Shown here: positions 46,063-59,300 of the stretch, piece after piece
Position numbering within the stretch: the first letter of the stretch is position 1
Layout: the number at the start of each line of letters is the position of its first letter
The notes under the pieces: model-generated
Databases searched by the model: none
What the model was told of the DNA's origin: nothing
Seen by the model: the letters and a program-made list of their open reading frames with translations, nothing else
Program-made: the position numbers and the translations under genes
NCBI GenBank assembly: GCA_031425695.1
Contig: JANPJV010000116.1
Coordinates: forward strand, 1-64,000
Direction: 5' to 3'
DNA from: JANPJV01 sp031425695
Lineage (GTDB): Bacteria > Pseudomonadota > Gammaproteobacteria > Xanthomonadales > SZUA-5
Length of the DNA stretch: 64,000 nucleotides

Positions 46063-49000
46063 ATGCGGCGCATCTCCCTGCTTCACCGGATTTGTCTGCT
46101 GGGTGGCCTGCTGCTGGCGAGCACTGGCGCCTTTGGCCGGACCATGGTGGTTCGCCATTTCAGCAGCACCGAAGGTCTGCCGGTCGCCAGCGCGAGCGCT
46201 GCGCGCGTCGACGCGGATGGTTTCCTCTGGGTGGCGACTCACGACGGCCTGGCGCGTTTCGATGGTCGCGAGTTCACCGTCTACGACGCCGCCAGCAACC
46301 CGGACATGTCGAGCAACCGCATGAACGGGCTGCACGCGGATTCCGCGCGGGCGCTATATGCGGTGTCCCTGCGTGGCGAGCTGCTGGCGGTGCGTTCTTC
46401 CGGCATCAAGCGCCTTCGCCCGGATGCCAGCGACCCTGAATCGCCCATCCATTACCTGGAGCCTGAGAGCCTTTGCCTGACACTGAACCGGGGCCGGTTC
46501 TGTCCAAACGGCAGCGGCGGGTTCTCGCTGCGGAAACAGTTTGCGGAGCCCGGACGCGTCAAACTCGCGCTCTCGGCGGGCGCTGATGCAGTTTGGGAAA
46601 TCGTCCCATTCCAGGGCGTCTACCTGGATGCCATCGGCGGTCGAAGCCTGGTGCACGCGGATCCGGGCCTGGTGCTGCAGCCGAGCCTGGGCGAGACGGC
46701 GATCGCCGTCGCAACCGATGACGGAGAATTGCTGCTCGCTACTGAGAACGGACTGCTCCGGGTAACCGCCGACGGCGGCCGTTATCTTGAAACCGCCGAC
46801 AAGCAGCTCGTCGTGCTGCAGCTGCGCGCCGAACCAAAGGGCGGGCTCTGGGTGGGCGCCGATGATGGCCTGTATCAGTTGCACGCTGGCGAACTCAAGC
46901 GCGTGGAGGCGACGGCGCGGTCGCTCGCCAGCTCACGCAGCTGGCGCGGACCGGACGGCGCGCTGTGGCGCTCCACCGATGGCGAACTCTACCGCGAGGC
47001 GACCCTGCAGCTTTCCAGTCGCGGGCAGATTCGCGACCTCTACTTTGACCGCGACGGCAGCGTATGGGTCAGCACGCTGCGCGACGGCATCTACGCCTTG
47101 CACGAGGCACGCGTCGATCTGCTCAACGCTGATTCCGCGATGGTCAGCGACAACACCTACTCAGTCTCCCGAGCCACCGACGGCAGCATGTGGCTGGGCA
47201 GCCTCGGCGGCGGCATCCAGCGTGTAGATGGCGCCGGCACGGTTCGAAACTATGGACTGGAGGCCGGGCTGCCGGGGCTCAATCCGTGGGTCGTGGCGGT
47301 TGCGCCGGACGCCAGCGTGTACGCCGCGACCTTTGCGCCGGGTCTCTATCGCAAGGCGGCGGACAGCGAAAATTTTTCACCGGTTGCGTTGCCTCCGGCG
47401 CTCCAGGAGCGCCAGATCTTTGCGCTCAGCTTTGCCCCGGATGAAAAGCTCTGGCTCGGCAGCGCCGACGGCGCATGGCTTCGAGAGGGCGACGGCTGGC
47501 AACGGATCTGGCCCGAGGGCCGCAGCGAACGGGTTCACGCCGTGCTGCATGGGGATGCTGGCGGGGTGCACCTGGCAAGCGGCGACGGGCTGTGGCGGAT
47601 CGACCACGCTGGTGCGCACGCAGTCGCAAGCTCATTGGTGGCCGGTGTGCCCGTGCGCGGCCTGGCCCGTGACAGCCAGGGCACGCTTTGGGGCAGCACG
47701 GAAGGTCGCGGGCTGGTCCGCATCGCCGCCGACGATGTCGAAGGCAGCAAGGCGGTCCTGATCGGCCGTCCCGCCGGGCTGCCCTCGAACAGTCCGCATG
47801 CCGTGGTTGAAGATGCGACCGGCAGTCTCTGGGTGAACAGCAACCAGGGCATCTTCCGTCTGACGCGCGCCGGCATTGCCGATTACCTGGAGGGTCGCAG
47901 CCGCGTCATTTCGCCGCTGACGCTGGGCCTGGCCGATGGCTTGTCGGAGCTCGAGGGTAATGGCGGCGTTCAACCCGCTGCGGCAGTGGACTCCGCCGGG
48001 CGCATCTGGTTTCCATCGCAGCGCGGCATCGTCCGCATCGACACTGCGCGCTTGCCGCTGCGTCGCCAGCCACCGCGCGCCGTGATCGACGGGATCGACA
48101 GCCAGGGCTCGCCGGTGACGCTGGCCGAGCACGGACTGCCGCTCGGGGTGCGCTCGGTCCAGGTGCGCTACAACGCGGCTGACCTGCACGCCGGCGCGGA
48201 AGTGCGCTTTCGGTACCGCTTGTACCCAGTCGACCAGAACTGGACTGACGCCGGCACCCGGCGTGTGGCCGCTTTCGCGGCGCTGGCGCCCGACCGCTAC
48301 CGGTTCGAGGTCATTGCCGGCAACAGCGATGGATTCTGGTCAGCCGCGCCGGTGGTCCTCGAATTCCTGGTGCCAGCCCATTGGCACGAATCGAGGGAGT
48401 TTCGCTGGTCCCTGGGTCTGGGGGTGTTGCTGCTATCGATCGCATTGGCGCAGTGGCGCGTGCATCGACTGCGCCAGCGCGCAGTAGCCCTCGACGCCCA
48501 GGTGGATCTGCGCACGCGCGAGCTCAGCACCGAGAAGGAGCGCGTCGAATCGACCTTGGCCAGCCTGGCCACCGCACATTCCGATCTCGCCCTCACCCAC
48601 GGTGAAATCGAGCTGCGCAATCGCAAGCTTGCCGAGCAGACGGCGCGACTCGAGAGCCTGGATCGATTCCGTACCCGACTGCTGGCAGATGTCAGCCACG
48701 AGTTGCGCACGCCATTGATGCTGATCAAGTTGCCGCTGCGTGAGCTCGTCGAGGGCGCGAAGAAACTCGCCGCAACGGATCGGCAGCGCCTGCAGTTGCC
48801 CTTGCAGCAGACCGAGCGCTTGAGCCATCTGGTCGAACAGTTGGTGGGACTGGTGCAGGCCGAAGCCGGGCAGTTGCGGCTCAAGGTCCGGCGCATCGAC
48901 CTCATCGGGTGGGCCCGTGGACTGATTGCCGCGTTCGAGCCGATCGCCGAGCGCCACGGAGTACAGCTGGAGTTGCACACCGGGTTGGACAGCCTGGCGG

Positions 49001-50125
49001 CCTATGTCGACGCCGATCACCTCGCGACGATCTTGGGCAATTTCCTGGACAACGCCCTGAAATACGCCCCAGGCGCTTCGATCGTCCGCGTGAGCATCGA
49101 GACCAATGCGCCGGGCGATTGGGCGCACGTCAGCGTTGCCGACCGCGGACCCGGCTATCCACCGGAACTTGCCGACTCGCTATTCGACCGCTTTTTTCGT
49201 GCCGAGGGGCCGCCGCGTGCGGGTCGCGAAGGCTTGGGGATCGGCCTGGCGCTCGCCCGCGAATTGGTCGAACTGCACGGCGGGCGCATCGGCACTTCGG
49301 TCAGCCCGGCCGAGGGCACCGTGTTCTGGTTGGATCTTCCGCTCGGCAGCGCCCATATCGCACTCGACGAGGTAGCACTGGAAGGCGCGGGCGAAGGCTT
49401 GCTGCCGATCGCGCAGGCCGGTGATGGCGGCATCCTGCTGGTCGAAGACCATCCGGAATTGGCGGCGTATTTGACCGAACGGCTGGCCGAATTCTTCCCT
49501 GTCCGCACCGTCGCGAGTGCCGAATTGGCCGTGCCGGAAATGCAGCGCGGCGATATTCGATTACTGGTCAGCGACGTCAAGCTTCCCGGGATGGACGGCG
49601 TCGAGCTCTGTCGCACACTGAAAGCGATGCCGGCTTTCAAGGCATTGCCGGTGATATTGATTTCGGCAAAATCCACGCTGATGGATCGCGATGCGGGGAT
49701 CGCGGCAGGAGCAGTGACCTGGATTACCAAACCATTTGAACTTTCCACGCTGATTGCAGAAATTCGCCATTTCTGGCCCGACAGCGGTCGCCCCAGTCGC
49801 CCAGCCGGCATTCCCAATCAAACTCGCAGCCAATCTCCAAGACCCGATCCTGCAGGTCGTGCGTACTCGCATGGCGGATCCGGAATTCGGGGTGGCCGAA
49901 TGGTCCGCTGCGGCGCATCTGTCCGACCGGCAATTGCGCCGCAGGGTGACCGAACTCACCGGTCTTTCGCCGATTGTCTGGTTGCGCGAGCAGCGTTTGG
50001 AGAAGGTCCGGGAATTGATCAGCAACGGTGCCTGCCAGACGATCGCCGAGGCCGGCCGTCAATGCGGCTTCGATAATCCAAGCTACCTTTACCGGCTGTA
50101 TCGCGCCCAGTTCGGAGAAGGCTGA
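46063..50125 (+). pseudogene. hybrid two-component sensor/regulator, frameshifted before its HTH domain
   Basis: The frame from ATG 46063 gives a signal/anchor segment, a long periplasmic two-component propeller region (repeated DGFLWVATHDGLARF-like units), a Y_Y_Y domain, a membrane helix near 785-805, HisKA with His879 (DVSHELRTP), an ATPase with DNALKYAP, and a receiver with Asp1171 (VSDVKLPGMDG). In frame 1 the AraC-type DNA-binding domain is absent. It reads cleanly in frame 2 from about 49754 to 50125 (LREQRLEKVRELISNGACQT, GFDNPSYLYRLYR). A single-base indel near 49790, at a CCCC run, would join them. Without it the protein lacks DNA binding. Confidence 0.85.
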
Positions 50126-50360
50126 GCGCGCACCTGTCGGTATCGACAGCTTGCTGCACCCGCTTCCCTGGCCGTGGCGCGCCAGCGCCCAGAGCCTACG
50201 CCCGGGCGTGACCAAGGGACGATACGTCACGAAGTCCGAATCGTGCCACTCGACGGCCGATTCCTGTCTGTGCGCGATGACCGCGTGTCTGCATGCTGGA
50301 TTGGCCTCGCACCCTCGCGGGTCCGGGCGCTGCTCCCCACGCACGCAAAGGTCGACCGCC

Positions 50361-53300
50361 ATGACGAACGCACGCTCGCCGCACCCCTTTCAAACGTCGT
50401 TGCTTGCAAAACTGCGACGAATAGGAATGGTCATGGCGATGTTGCTGGCGGCCTTGCCATTGTCAGCCCAGGTCGTCTCCACCCTTGCCGACAACGTTTC
50501 GTCCCCACCGGCCGGCAGCTTGCGCGCGGCACTCAACACGGCCAACACCGCTGGAAGTGCGGCGACGGTGACCTTCAACGTCCCCGGCGGCGGCACCATC
50601 AATCTCGCCGGCGCACTGCCGGTCCTTCGCAATCCGAACGGAATCAGTGTCGACGGTGCCAACGGCGGCCAAGGCGCCATCGTGATCGACGGCGGCTCGT
50701 CCTCGGCCACCACCGGCGACCGCATCTTCTTCCTCGGTGTACGCGGCAGCGACAGCACCGGATTGACCGCCACCCCTGGCGCCAACTGGACCATTTCCAA
50801 CTTGACCCTGCAGGACGGCAATGCGCGCGGCGGCGCCGGCGGCAATGGCGGTTCCCCCGGCGACCCCTATTCCGGCGGTGGCGGCGGCGCTGGCCTGGGC
50901 GGCGCTCTGTTCGTCAACGAGGGCAACGCCACCTTGAGCAACGTCGTGTTCGCGAATAACCGCGCGACGGGTGGCAACGGTGGCACCCTGTCCGGCCCGA
51001 CCGGGTCCACCGGTGCCGGCGGCGGCATGGGCGGCAATGGCGGCAGCGCCGCCGCCTTCAGCGGTGGCGGCGGCGGTGGTTTTGGCCTGGGTGCAAAAGG
51101 CGGCAATGGCAATGATCCGACGGCGGGCGCGGGCAGCCTCGGCCGTTGGACCGGCGGCAGCAGCGCCGGCGCGGGCGCGGGCGCGGGTGGCGGCGCGGGC
51201 GCCGCCAGCGGAGGCGGCGGCGGCGGCTCTTCAAACAACCAGAGCGCTGGCGGCGGCGGTCCCGGAGCGGCAGCCGGCACTACCACGGGCGCGCCCGGCG
51301 GCCAGGGCAAGGGCGGCGACGGCGGCTTCGGCGGCGGCGGCGGCGCCGGTGGTGGCAATAACCTGCAGGTGGGCGGAATCGGCGGTTATGGCGCCGGCGG
51401 CGGTGGTGCCGGTGCCGGCGATGGCGGCAACGGCGGCTTCGGCGGCGGCGGCGGCGGTGGCGCGGGTTCCCCCATTGGTACCGGCGGCTTCGGCGGCGGC
51501 AACGGCGCGAGCGGCTACCAGGGCGGTGGCGGCGGCGCTGGCCTCGGCGGCGCGGTGTTCGTGCGTCAGGGTGCGACGCTGGCGATCAGCGGTAGCAACA
51601 TCGCCGGCGGCGCCGTCGCGGGCGGCAGCGCGGGTCCGAGCGCGGGCGCCGGCTCGGGCATAGGCACCGCGGCCTTCCTCGCCGGTTCGCTCAACTGGAG
51701 CGTGGCCACCGGCCAGACCGTGACCCTCGCTCCTGGCCAGACCCTTGGCGGTGGTACCAACGCGCTGATCAGTGGCGGCCTGACCAAAACCGGTCCCGGC
51801 ACGCTGCAGCTGAATAGCGACAACAGTTACGTCGGGCCGACTGCGGTGTCGGCCGGCCAGTTGCAGGTCAACGGCAGCCTGCTCGGCAGCGGTGCGATCA
51901 GCGTGGCCAGTGCCGCCACGCTGGCCGGCACCGGCACGCTGACGGGCGCCACCAGCGTGTCCAGCGGCGGCACCCTGGCACCCGGCCAGGGCGCGCCCGG
52001 TCGCCTGAACTCGGCTAACCTGGCGTTGGTCGCCGGCGCGACCTTCGCCGCCGAAATCACCGGAGCGACCGTCGCCACCCAGTACGACCAGCTCGATGTC
52101 ACCGGCACCATCAACCTGGGCGGCGCGACGCTGACGCTGTCCGGCGCGCACGTGGCGAGCACCGGGCAGAGCTTCGTGCTGATCGACAACGACGGCAGCG
52201 ACGCGGTGACCGGCACCTTTGCCGGCCTGGCGCAGGGCAGCACGATCCTGCTTAATGGTGTCAGCTTGTCGATCAGCTACAACGGCGGGGATGGCAACGA
52301 CGTCGTGCTGACGGCAGCGGTCGATCCGTGCTCGTCTTACGCATTCCCCTACACGCTGGCAGGTGCCGACAACACCGCACTGGTAGCTAACCTCCGCCAG
52401 GCGGTCCAGTGCGCGAACGCCAACGGCGCGGGTGCGGACACGATCCTCCTGAGCGGCCAAACTGTCGCCCTGCCCGCGTCCGCGCCGTTTGCTGACTATT
52501 CCGGGCAGACCGGACTTCCGCAAATTACGTCCACCATCAATATTCGCAACGGCACGCTGTTGCATGACTTGAGCATGGGCGGTTTCCTGTTCCGCACGTT
52601 CTCCATCGCCGCAGCCGGCACCTTGAATCTGCAGAACATGGAATTGTCGGGCGCCTCGGCGCCGTCGCCTGGCGGTGCCTTCCACAACTCGGGCACGGTG
52701 AACGTGACCAACAGCACCATCCACGGGTATGACACCAACAATCGTGCCGGTGTCTTGCACAACGCCAGTGGTGCCACGGCGACCATCACCAATGCCGTGC
52801 TTTACGACAATAACGCCGTCAATGCGCACGCCATCGACAATTTCGGCTTGGTCACCATCGTCAACTCAACCTTCGACAAGCACACGTCGATCAGTAATTT
52901 TGGCGCCATTCTGGAAGGCACCGGCTACATCGTTCGCAACAGCATCCTCTGGAATCCCGGCAGCGGACCGACGCAGATATCGTCTGGAAATACGGTCAGC
53001 GACAGCATCGTGAAAGGCGGCTATGGCAGCGGGACCAATATCCTGAATACCAGCCCGCTGTTTGTGAACGAAGGCGCCAATGACTACCGTATTGGGTTAT
53101 CCAGTCCTGCCTTGAATGTGGGTGTGAACAGCTATGTGCCACTCGATAGCACCGATGTCGATGGCGACAGCAACACCAGCGAAAGCCGACCAGACCGTGA
53201 TCTCAATCCACGCATCGTCGCGACAACAGTCGATATGGGTGCGTACGAACGTCAGGACGCAGTTGCTGCCGACTTCACCGTCACCACCACTTCGACGAGC

Positions 53301-56300
53301 ATCTCGGTCACCGACAGCACCAGCAACGGCAGCACGTTGGCAGCCAGCGAGCCGGTTGCCAACACCCTGCGCTTCGACGCCGCGGGCCGCACGTTCAGCG
53401 TCAATGGCGGGCCGCTCATCAACGGCAACTCTGGCGATCTAGCGCTGGCCGGGATCACCAGCCTCACAGTCACGGCCGCCGGCGGCGTGTCTGCGGCTTC
53501 CGGCGCCGTCTTCAACATCGGCGCCACCAGCTTCAACGCCACCGCACCGGTGATGCTGACCGGCGGCACGCTGAAATCCACCGGCACCGCCACGGTCAAT
53601 CCGGCCATCGTGATGACGGCGAACAGCGATCTGGCGGCAACTGGCGGCGTGATGACGCTGGCCGGCGCCATCAGCGGCGATTTCACGCTGCGCACCTTCG
53701 CTGCTGGCACCTATCGATTCGCCAGCACGGCCAGCACCTTTGCGCGGCTGCAACTGGCTTCGGGCACGGCGGCCCTGGCTGGCAACAACACCCTGCCGCC
53801 GGCGATCGACATCTTCAATTCGGCCAGTTTCAACCTGAATGGCTTCAGTCAAACGATCGATTTCTACGCCAGCAGCGGCACCACCCAGAACACCGGCGCC
53901 GCGGCCAGCCTGACCCTCGGCGTGGCCGGCAGTTCGTCCAGCTTCGGCAGTCCGAATTACGCTGGACCAATCAGCGGACCGATCAACCTGACCATTGCAA
54001 CAGCCGGCGGCCAGACGCTGAGTAGCAACAGCAGCAATTTCACCGGCACCATCGACATATTCGCGACGCTTGCCGTCACCGGCGTGAATGCGCTTGGAGC
54101 CGTCGGCGCGGGCAACACCACGACGGTTGCGGCGACGGGCGTTCTCGACCTGCGCAACGTTGCCTACGCGGGACTCGAGGCGATCACCGTGAATGGCGGC
54201 ACGCTGCGCGTCAGCACCGGCGTCAGCAGCCTTCCCGGCACTGTCACCTTGAATACCAGCACCGCCACCATCCAGGTCACCAATGTCGGCAGCGAATTGA
54301 ACCTCAATGGCGTGGTGAGCGGCACTCAAGGTTTCAGCAAGACGGGCAACGGGATTCTGTACTTGAGCCAGTCCAACAACTACGTGGGTCCCGTCGTCAT
54401 CAACGGCGGCAGTGTGCTGGTCACTGGCTCTACGCTTGCGGCCAGCACGGTCAGTGTAGCGAGCGGTGGCACGCTGGGTGGTACGGGCACCGTCAATGGC
54501 GCCGTTTCGGTGGCATCCGGCGGCACGTTGGCACCTGGCGTCACAGTCGGCACGCTGCACTCCGCAAACGTGACACTGAGCTCCGGCGCCACGTTTGCGG
54601 TCGGCATCACCGGCGCGACGGTCGACACCCAGTACGACCAGCTCGACGCCAACGGCACGGTGAACCTCGGCGGCGCCACACTCGCGTTGTCCGGCGCCTT
54701 CGTGCCGACGACCGGCCAGAGCTTCATGCTGATCGACAACGACGGCAGCGACGCGGTGACGGGCACCTTTGCCGGGCTGTCGCAAGGCAGCATCGTGAAC
54801 TTCAACGGTGTCACGCTGGCCGTCAGTTACACCGGCGGCACCGGCAACGACGTCGTGCTGACCGCGGTGGTCATCCTGCCAACCACCACCGTGGTCTCGC
54901 TGAACCGCGCCAGCGGCAATCCGCGCAACACGCCTAGCGTCACCTGGACCATCACCTTCGCGAATCCAGTCGACGGCTTGACGCCTGCCAACTTTGCGGT
55001 GGTACCGACCGGGCTCGGCGGTACACCCACCGTGACAGGCGTCAGCGAAGCGAGCGGTCCACCCGCCACTCAGTGGAACGTCACCGCCAGCACCGGCACC
55101 GGCAGCGGCACGCTGGGCTTGAACCTGGTCAACGACAGCGGTCTCACGCACGACGTGACCAACCTGCCGTTTACGGGTCAAGTTTTCAACATTGACCGCG
55201 CGCCGCCAACGGTGACCATCACGGTGGCGGACACCAGCTTGACCGCCGGCGAGACTTCACCGGTGAGCTTCGTGTTCAGCGAAGCCGTCAACCAGGTTCC
55301 CCCGGCTAACCTGACCGTCGCGAACGGCACCCTTTCTTCGCTTACGACCTCCAACAACATCACCTGGACGTCGACACTCACCCCGACTGCGGGGATCTCC
55401 GATCCGACCAATGTGATCACGCTGGATACCAGCGGTTCCAGTGATCCGGCTGGCAATCCCGGCGTCGGCATCGCGACGTCGAACAACTATGCGATAGATA
55501 CTTCACTCCCGATCCTTACCGTCGGCGATTTTTCACGGACGGAAGGCTTCAATGGTGTTTCCGCCTTCGACGTGACGGTCAGCCTGTCGGCACCCGCGCT
55601 GGCGGGTGGAGTGAGCTTCGATATCGCAACGGCGGATGGCACCGCCACAGCCGGAAGCGACTACAGCGCCCGCAACTTCACCACGCAGACAATTCCCGAG
55701 GGCAGCTCCAACTATGTCCTCTCGGTTCCGGTTTTCGGCGACGCTGTGCAGGAATTGGACGAGACGCTCCTGGTCAACGTGAGCAATGTCAGCGGCGCCA
55801 CGATCGGCGACGGCCAGGGTCAGGTCACGATCGTCAACGATGACACCGCCGGCATCGGCGTCACACCGGCGAGCGGGCTGGTGACCACCGAAGCCGGTGG
55901 CACGGCGACGTTTACCGTCGTGCTGGCCAGCCAACCGACCGCCAATGTGACCGTTGGCCTGGCCAGCTCGGATCTCACCGAAGGTACCGTCGCACCTGCC
56001 AGCGTGGTCTTTACGTCCGCCAACTGGAACGTCGCGCAGACCGTCACCGTGACCGGCGTCGATGACCTGATCGTCGATGGCACTGTCGCCTACACGATCA
56101 CCACCGCGCCGGCGACGAGCTCGGACAGCAACTACAACGGCATCGATCCAGCCAATGTCAGCGTCAGCAATAGCGACAACGACGCCGCGGGGATCACCGT
56201 CAGCCCCACGGCCGGCCTGGTCACCACCGAAGCCGGTGGCACGGCAACGTTTACGGTCGTGCTGGCCAGCCAGCCTGCCGCCAACGTGGGCATCGGATTG

Positions 56301-59300
56301 TCGAGCTCCGACACCACCGAAGGCACGGTTGCGCCAGCGAGTCTGGTCTTCACCCCGGCCAACTGGAGCACTGCGCAATCGGTCACGGTCACAGGCGTCG
56401 ACGACGCCCTGGTCGACGGCACCATCGCCTACTCGATCGTCACCGCCGCCGCGACCAGCAGCGATTCCAACTACAACGGCTTGAACGCGAGCGATGTCGG
56501 CGTCAGCAACAGCGACAACGACAGCGCGGCCGTTACGGTGATCCAGTCGAGCGGCAATACCGCCGTGACGGAAGGCGGCAGCACCGACAGCTTCACCGTG
56601 GCCTTGAGCAGCCAGCCGGCCAGCAATGTCACCATTGCATTAACCGGAACCCAGGTAACCACTGGACCAACCAGCCTCACCTTCACGACCGTCAATTGGG
56701 CAACGGCGCAAACGGTCACGGTGACCGCGATCGACGATGCCGTCGACGAAGCCACGCCGCACGCCGGCTCGGTGACCTTCGTGGTAACCAGCAGCGATGG
56801 CAATTACAACGGCGCCACCGTCGCCCCGGTCAGCGTCGCGATCACCGATAACGACGCATCCGGCATCACCGTCGCGCCGACCACTGGCCTCATCACCACC
56901 GAGGCCGGTGGCACCGCCAGCTTCACCGTCGTGCTGGGCAGCCAGCCGACCGGCAACGTCACCATCGGCTTGTCGAGCTCCGACACCACCGAAGGCACGG
57001 TTGCGCCAGCGAGCCTGGTCTTCACCCCGGCCAACTGGAGCACTGCGCAATCGGTGACGGTCACAGGCGTCGACGACGCCCTGGTCGACGGCACCATCGC
57101 CTACTCGATCGTCACCGCCGCCGCGACCAGCAGCGATTCCAACTACAACGGCTTGAATGCAAGCGATGTCGGCGTCAGCAACAACGACAACGACAGCGCG
57201 GCCGTCACGGTGATCCAGTCGAGCGGCAATACCGCCGTGACGGAAGGCGGCAGCACCGACAGCTTCACCGTGGCCTTGAGCAGCCAGCCAACCAGCAACG
57301 TGACCGTGCTGTTCAGCACCAGCGGGCAGCTCGACGCCAGCCCGGGCAGCGTCGTGTTCACCACCCTCAATTGGAACGTGGCGCAATCGGTAACCGTGAC
57401 GGCGACGGACGACAACCTCGTCGAGGGTGCCACCGTCGAATCGATTGGTGCCTCGGTGAGCAGCAGCGATCCGAGCTACAACAACATTGCGGTTGCAGCC
57501 GTGAGCGTGGCGGTGACCGACAACGACGCCGCCGTGGTCAGCTTCGCGCCAGCCAGCGTCAGCCAGCTCGAGGCGACCAGCCCGATGGCGTTCACGGTGA
57601 CCTTGAGCAAGCCGGTTGCATCGGGCGTCACGCTGAGCTTGAACAGCGCCTTCGGAACCGCGCTCGCGAGCGACTTCACGCCCATCGTGGGCGCAACGGT
57701 CAGCTTTCCGGCCAGCAGCACGGCAGCGCAGACGGTGAACGTCGTGATCACCAACGACGCCATCGACGAGAGCGACGAGCAGTTCAGCCTGACGCTGTCG
57801 AATCTCGTCGCAACTGGCAATGTGTCGCTGGGGACCGCCATCGCCGGCGGCACCATCCTCGACGATGACGCCATTCCGACCCTGGCGATCAACAGCCTCA
57901 GCCAGCCAGAAGGCAACGCCGGCACCACGACCATGACTTTCACAGCAAGCTTGTCGGCGGCATCGGGCCAGGATGTGACTTTCATGCGGGCTACCGCAGA
58001 CGGTACGGCGACGGTCGCCAACAACGACTATGTCGCGCTGGCCCCCGCACTGCTGACGATTCCGGCCGGTCAACTGAGCCTTAGCATTCCGGTTACGATC
58101 AACGGCGACGGCGTTTTCGAAGGCAACGAAAGCTTCAACCTCAACCTGACCTCCGTCACCAACGCCAGCCCCGGCAGCCTCACCGGCACCGGCACGCTCG
58201 AAGACGACGACCAGCAGCCGACGACGACCACGATCACCGATACGCCGGACCCGAGCGTGGTCGGCCAGCCGTTTATAGTGAGCGTGACCGTTGCCGCCCA
58301 GACCACCTCCCCGGTCGGAACGTTGACGATCGGCGATGGCAGTGCCAGTTGCGGACCGCTCACGCTGACTCCGGCGGCGGCTCCGAACAGCACCGCGAGT
58401 TGTGCGCTGATCAGCACCAGCGCGGGCCCACGTACGTTGACGGCTGTCTACACGCCGGCAAGCCAGAGCTTTGCGGCCAGTACCGGCACAGCCACACATC
58501 AGGTTAATCCGGCCAACACCTCGATCAGCGTGGCCGGACCTGCGCGCGTCCGCGTCAACCAAACAGGCAGCTTCACTTTCGCATTGAGTGTCGATGCGCC
58601 CGGCGCAGGATCACCAGCCGGCACGGTCACGCTGAGCCACGGTGCGAGCAGTTGCCAAGTGACGGTACCAACCGCCATGCCGAGCTGCACCCTGCCCTTC
58701 TCGACGCTGGGTCCTCGCACGATCGCGGCCGCGTTTGCACCCAGCGACGGGTCTTTCAACGCCTCGAACTCGAGCGGCGCTGGCAATGCACGGACCGTGG
58801 TCTATGCACTGAGCGATATCGAGGTGGAAAAGTCGGATGCTCAGAGCGTGGTCTCGCCCGCCGACCTGCTGGTGTACACCGTCAGCGTACGCAACCTCGG
58901 CCCGGATGCGGCTGTGAATATCCGCGTGCTGGACCGTGTGCCGGTCGGGCTCGGTAATGTTGTCTGGTCGTGCTTCGGCAACGGCGGTGTCAGTTGTCCG
59001 CAGGCGAATGGGACTGGCGACCTGGACCTCACGGTCGCGAACTTCGCGGTTGGCGCGACGCTCAACATTTCCTACCAAGGCAATGTCGTTGGCGATCCCG
59101 CGCAGATCGTCAACACCGCGCAGGTCGAGCTGCCCAATGACACATCCGTCGAGGACCCCAACCTAAGCAACAACAGCGACACGGATGTGAATATCAAGGA
59201 CAACCTGTTCCGCGATGGCTTCGAGGGTCCGCAGGTCGATGCGCCGTCAGGATCGTTCCAGCTGCCGGCCAGCAACCTGCGCAGCGCACTCGACCGCGTC

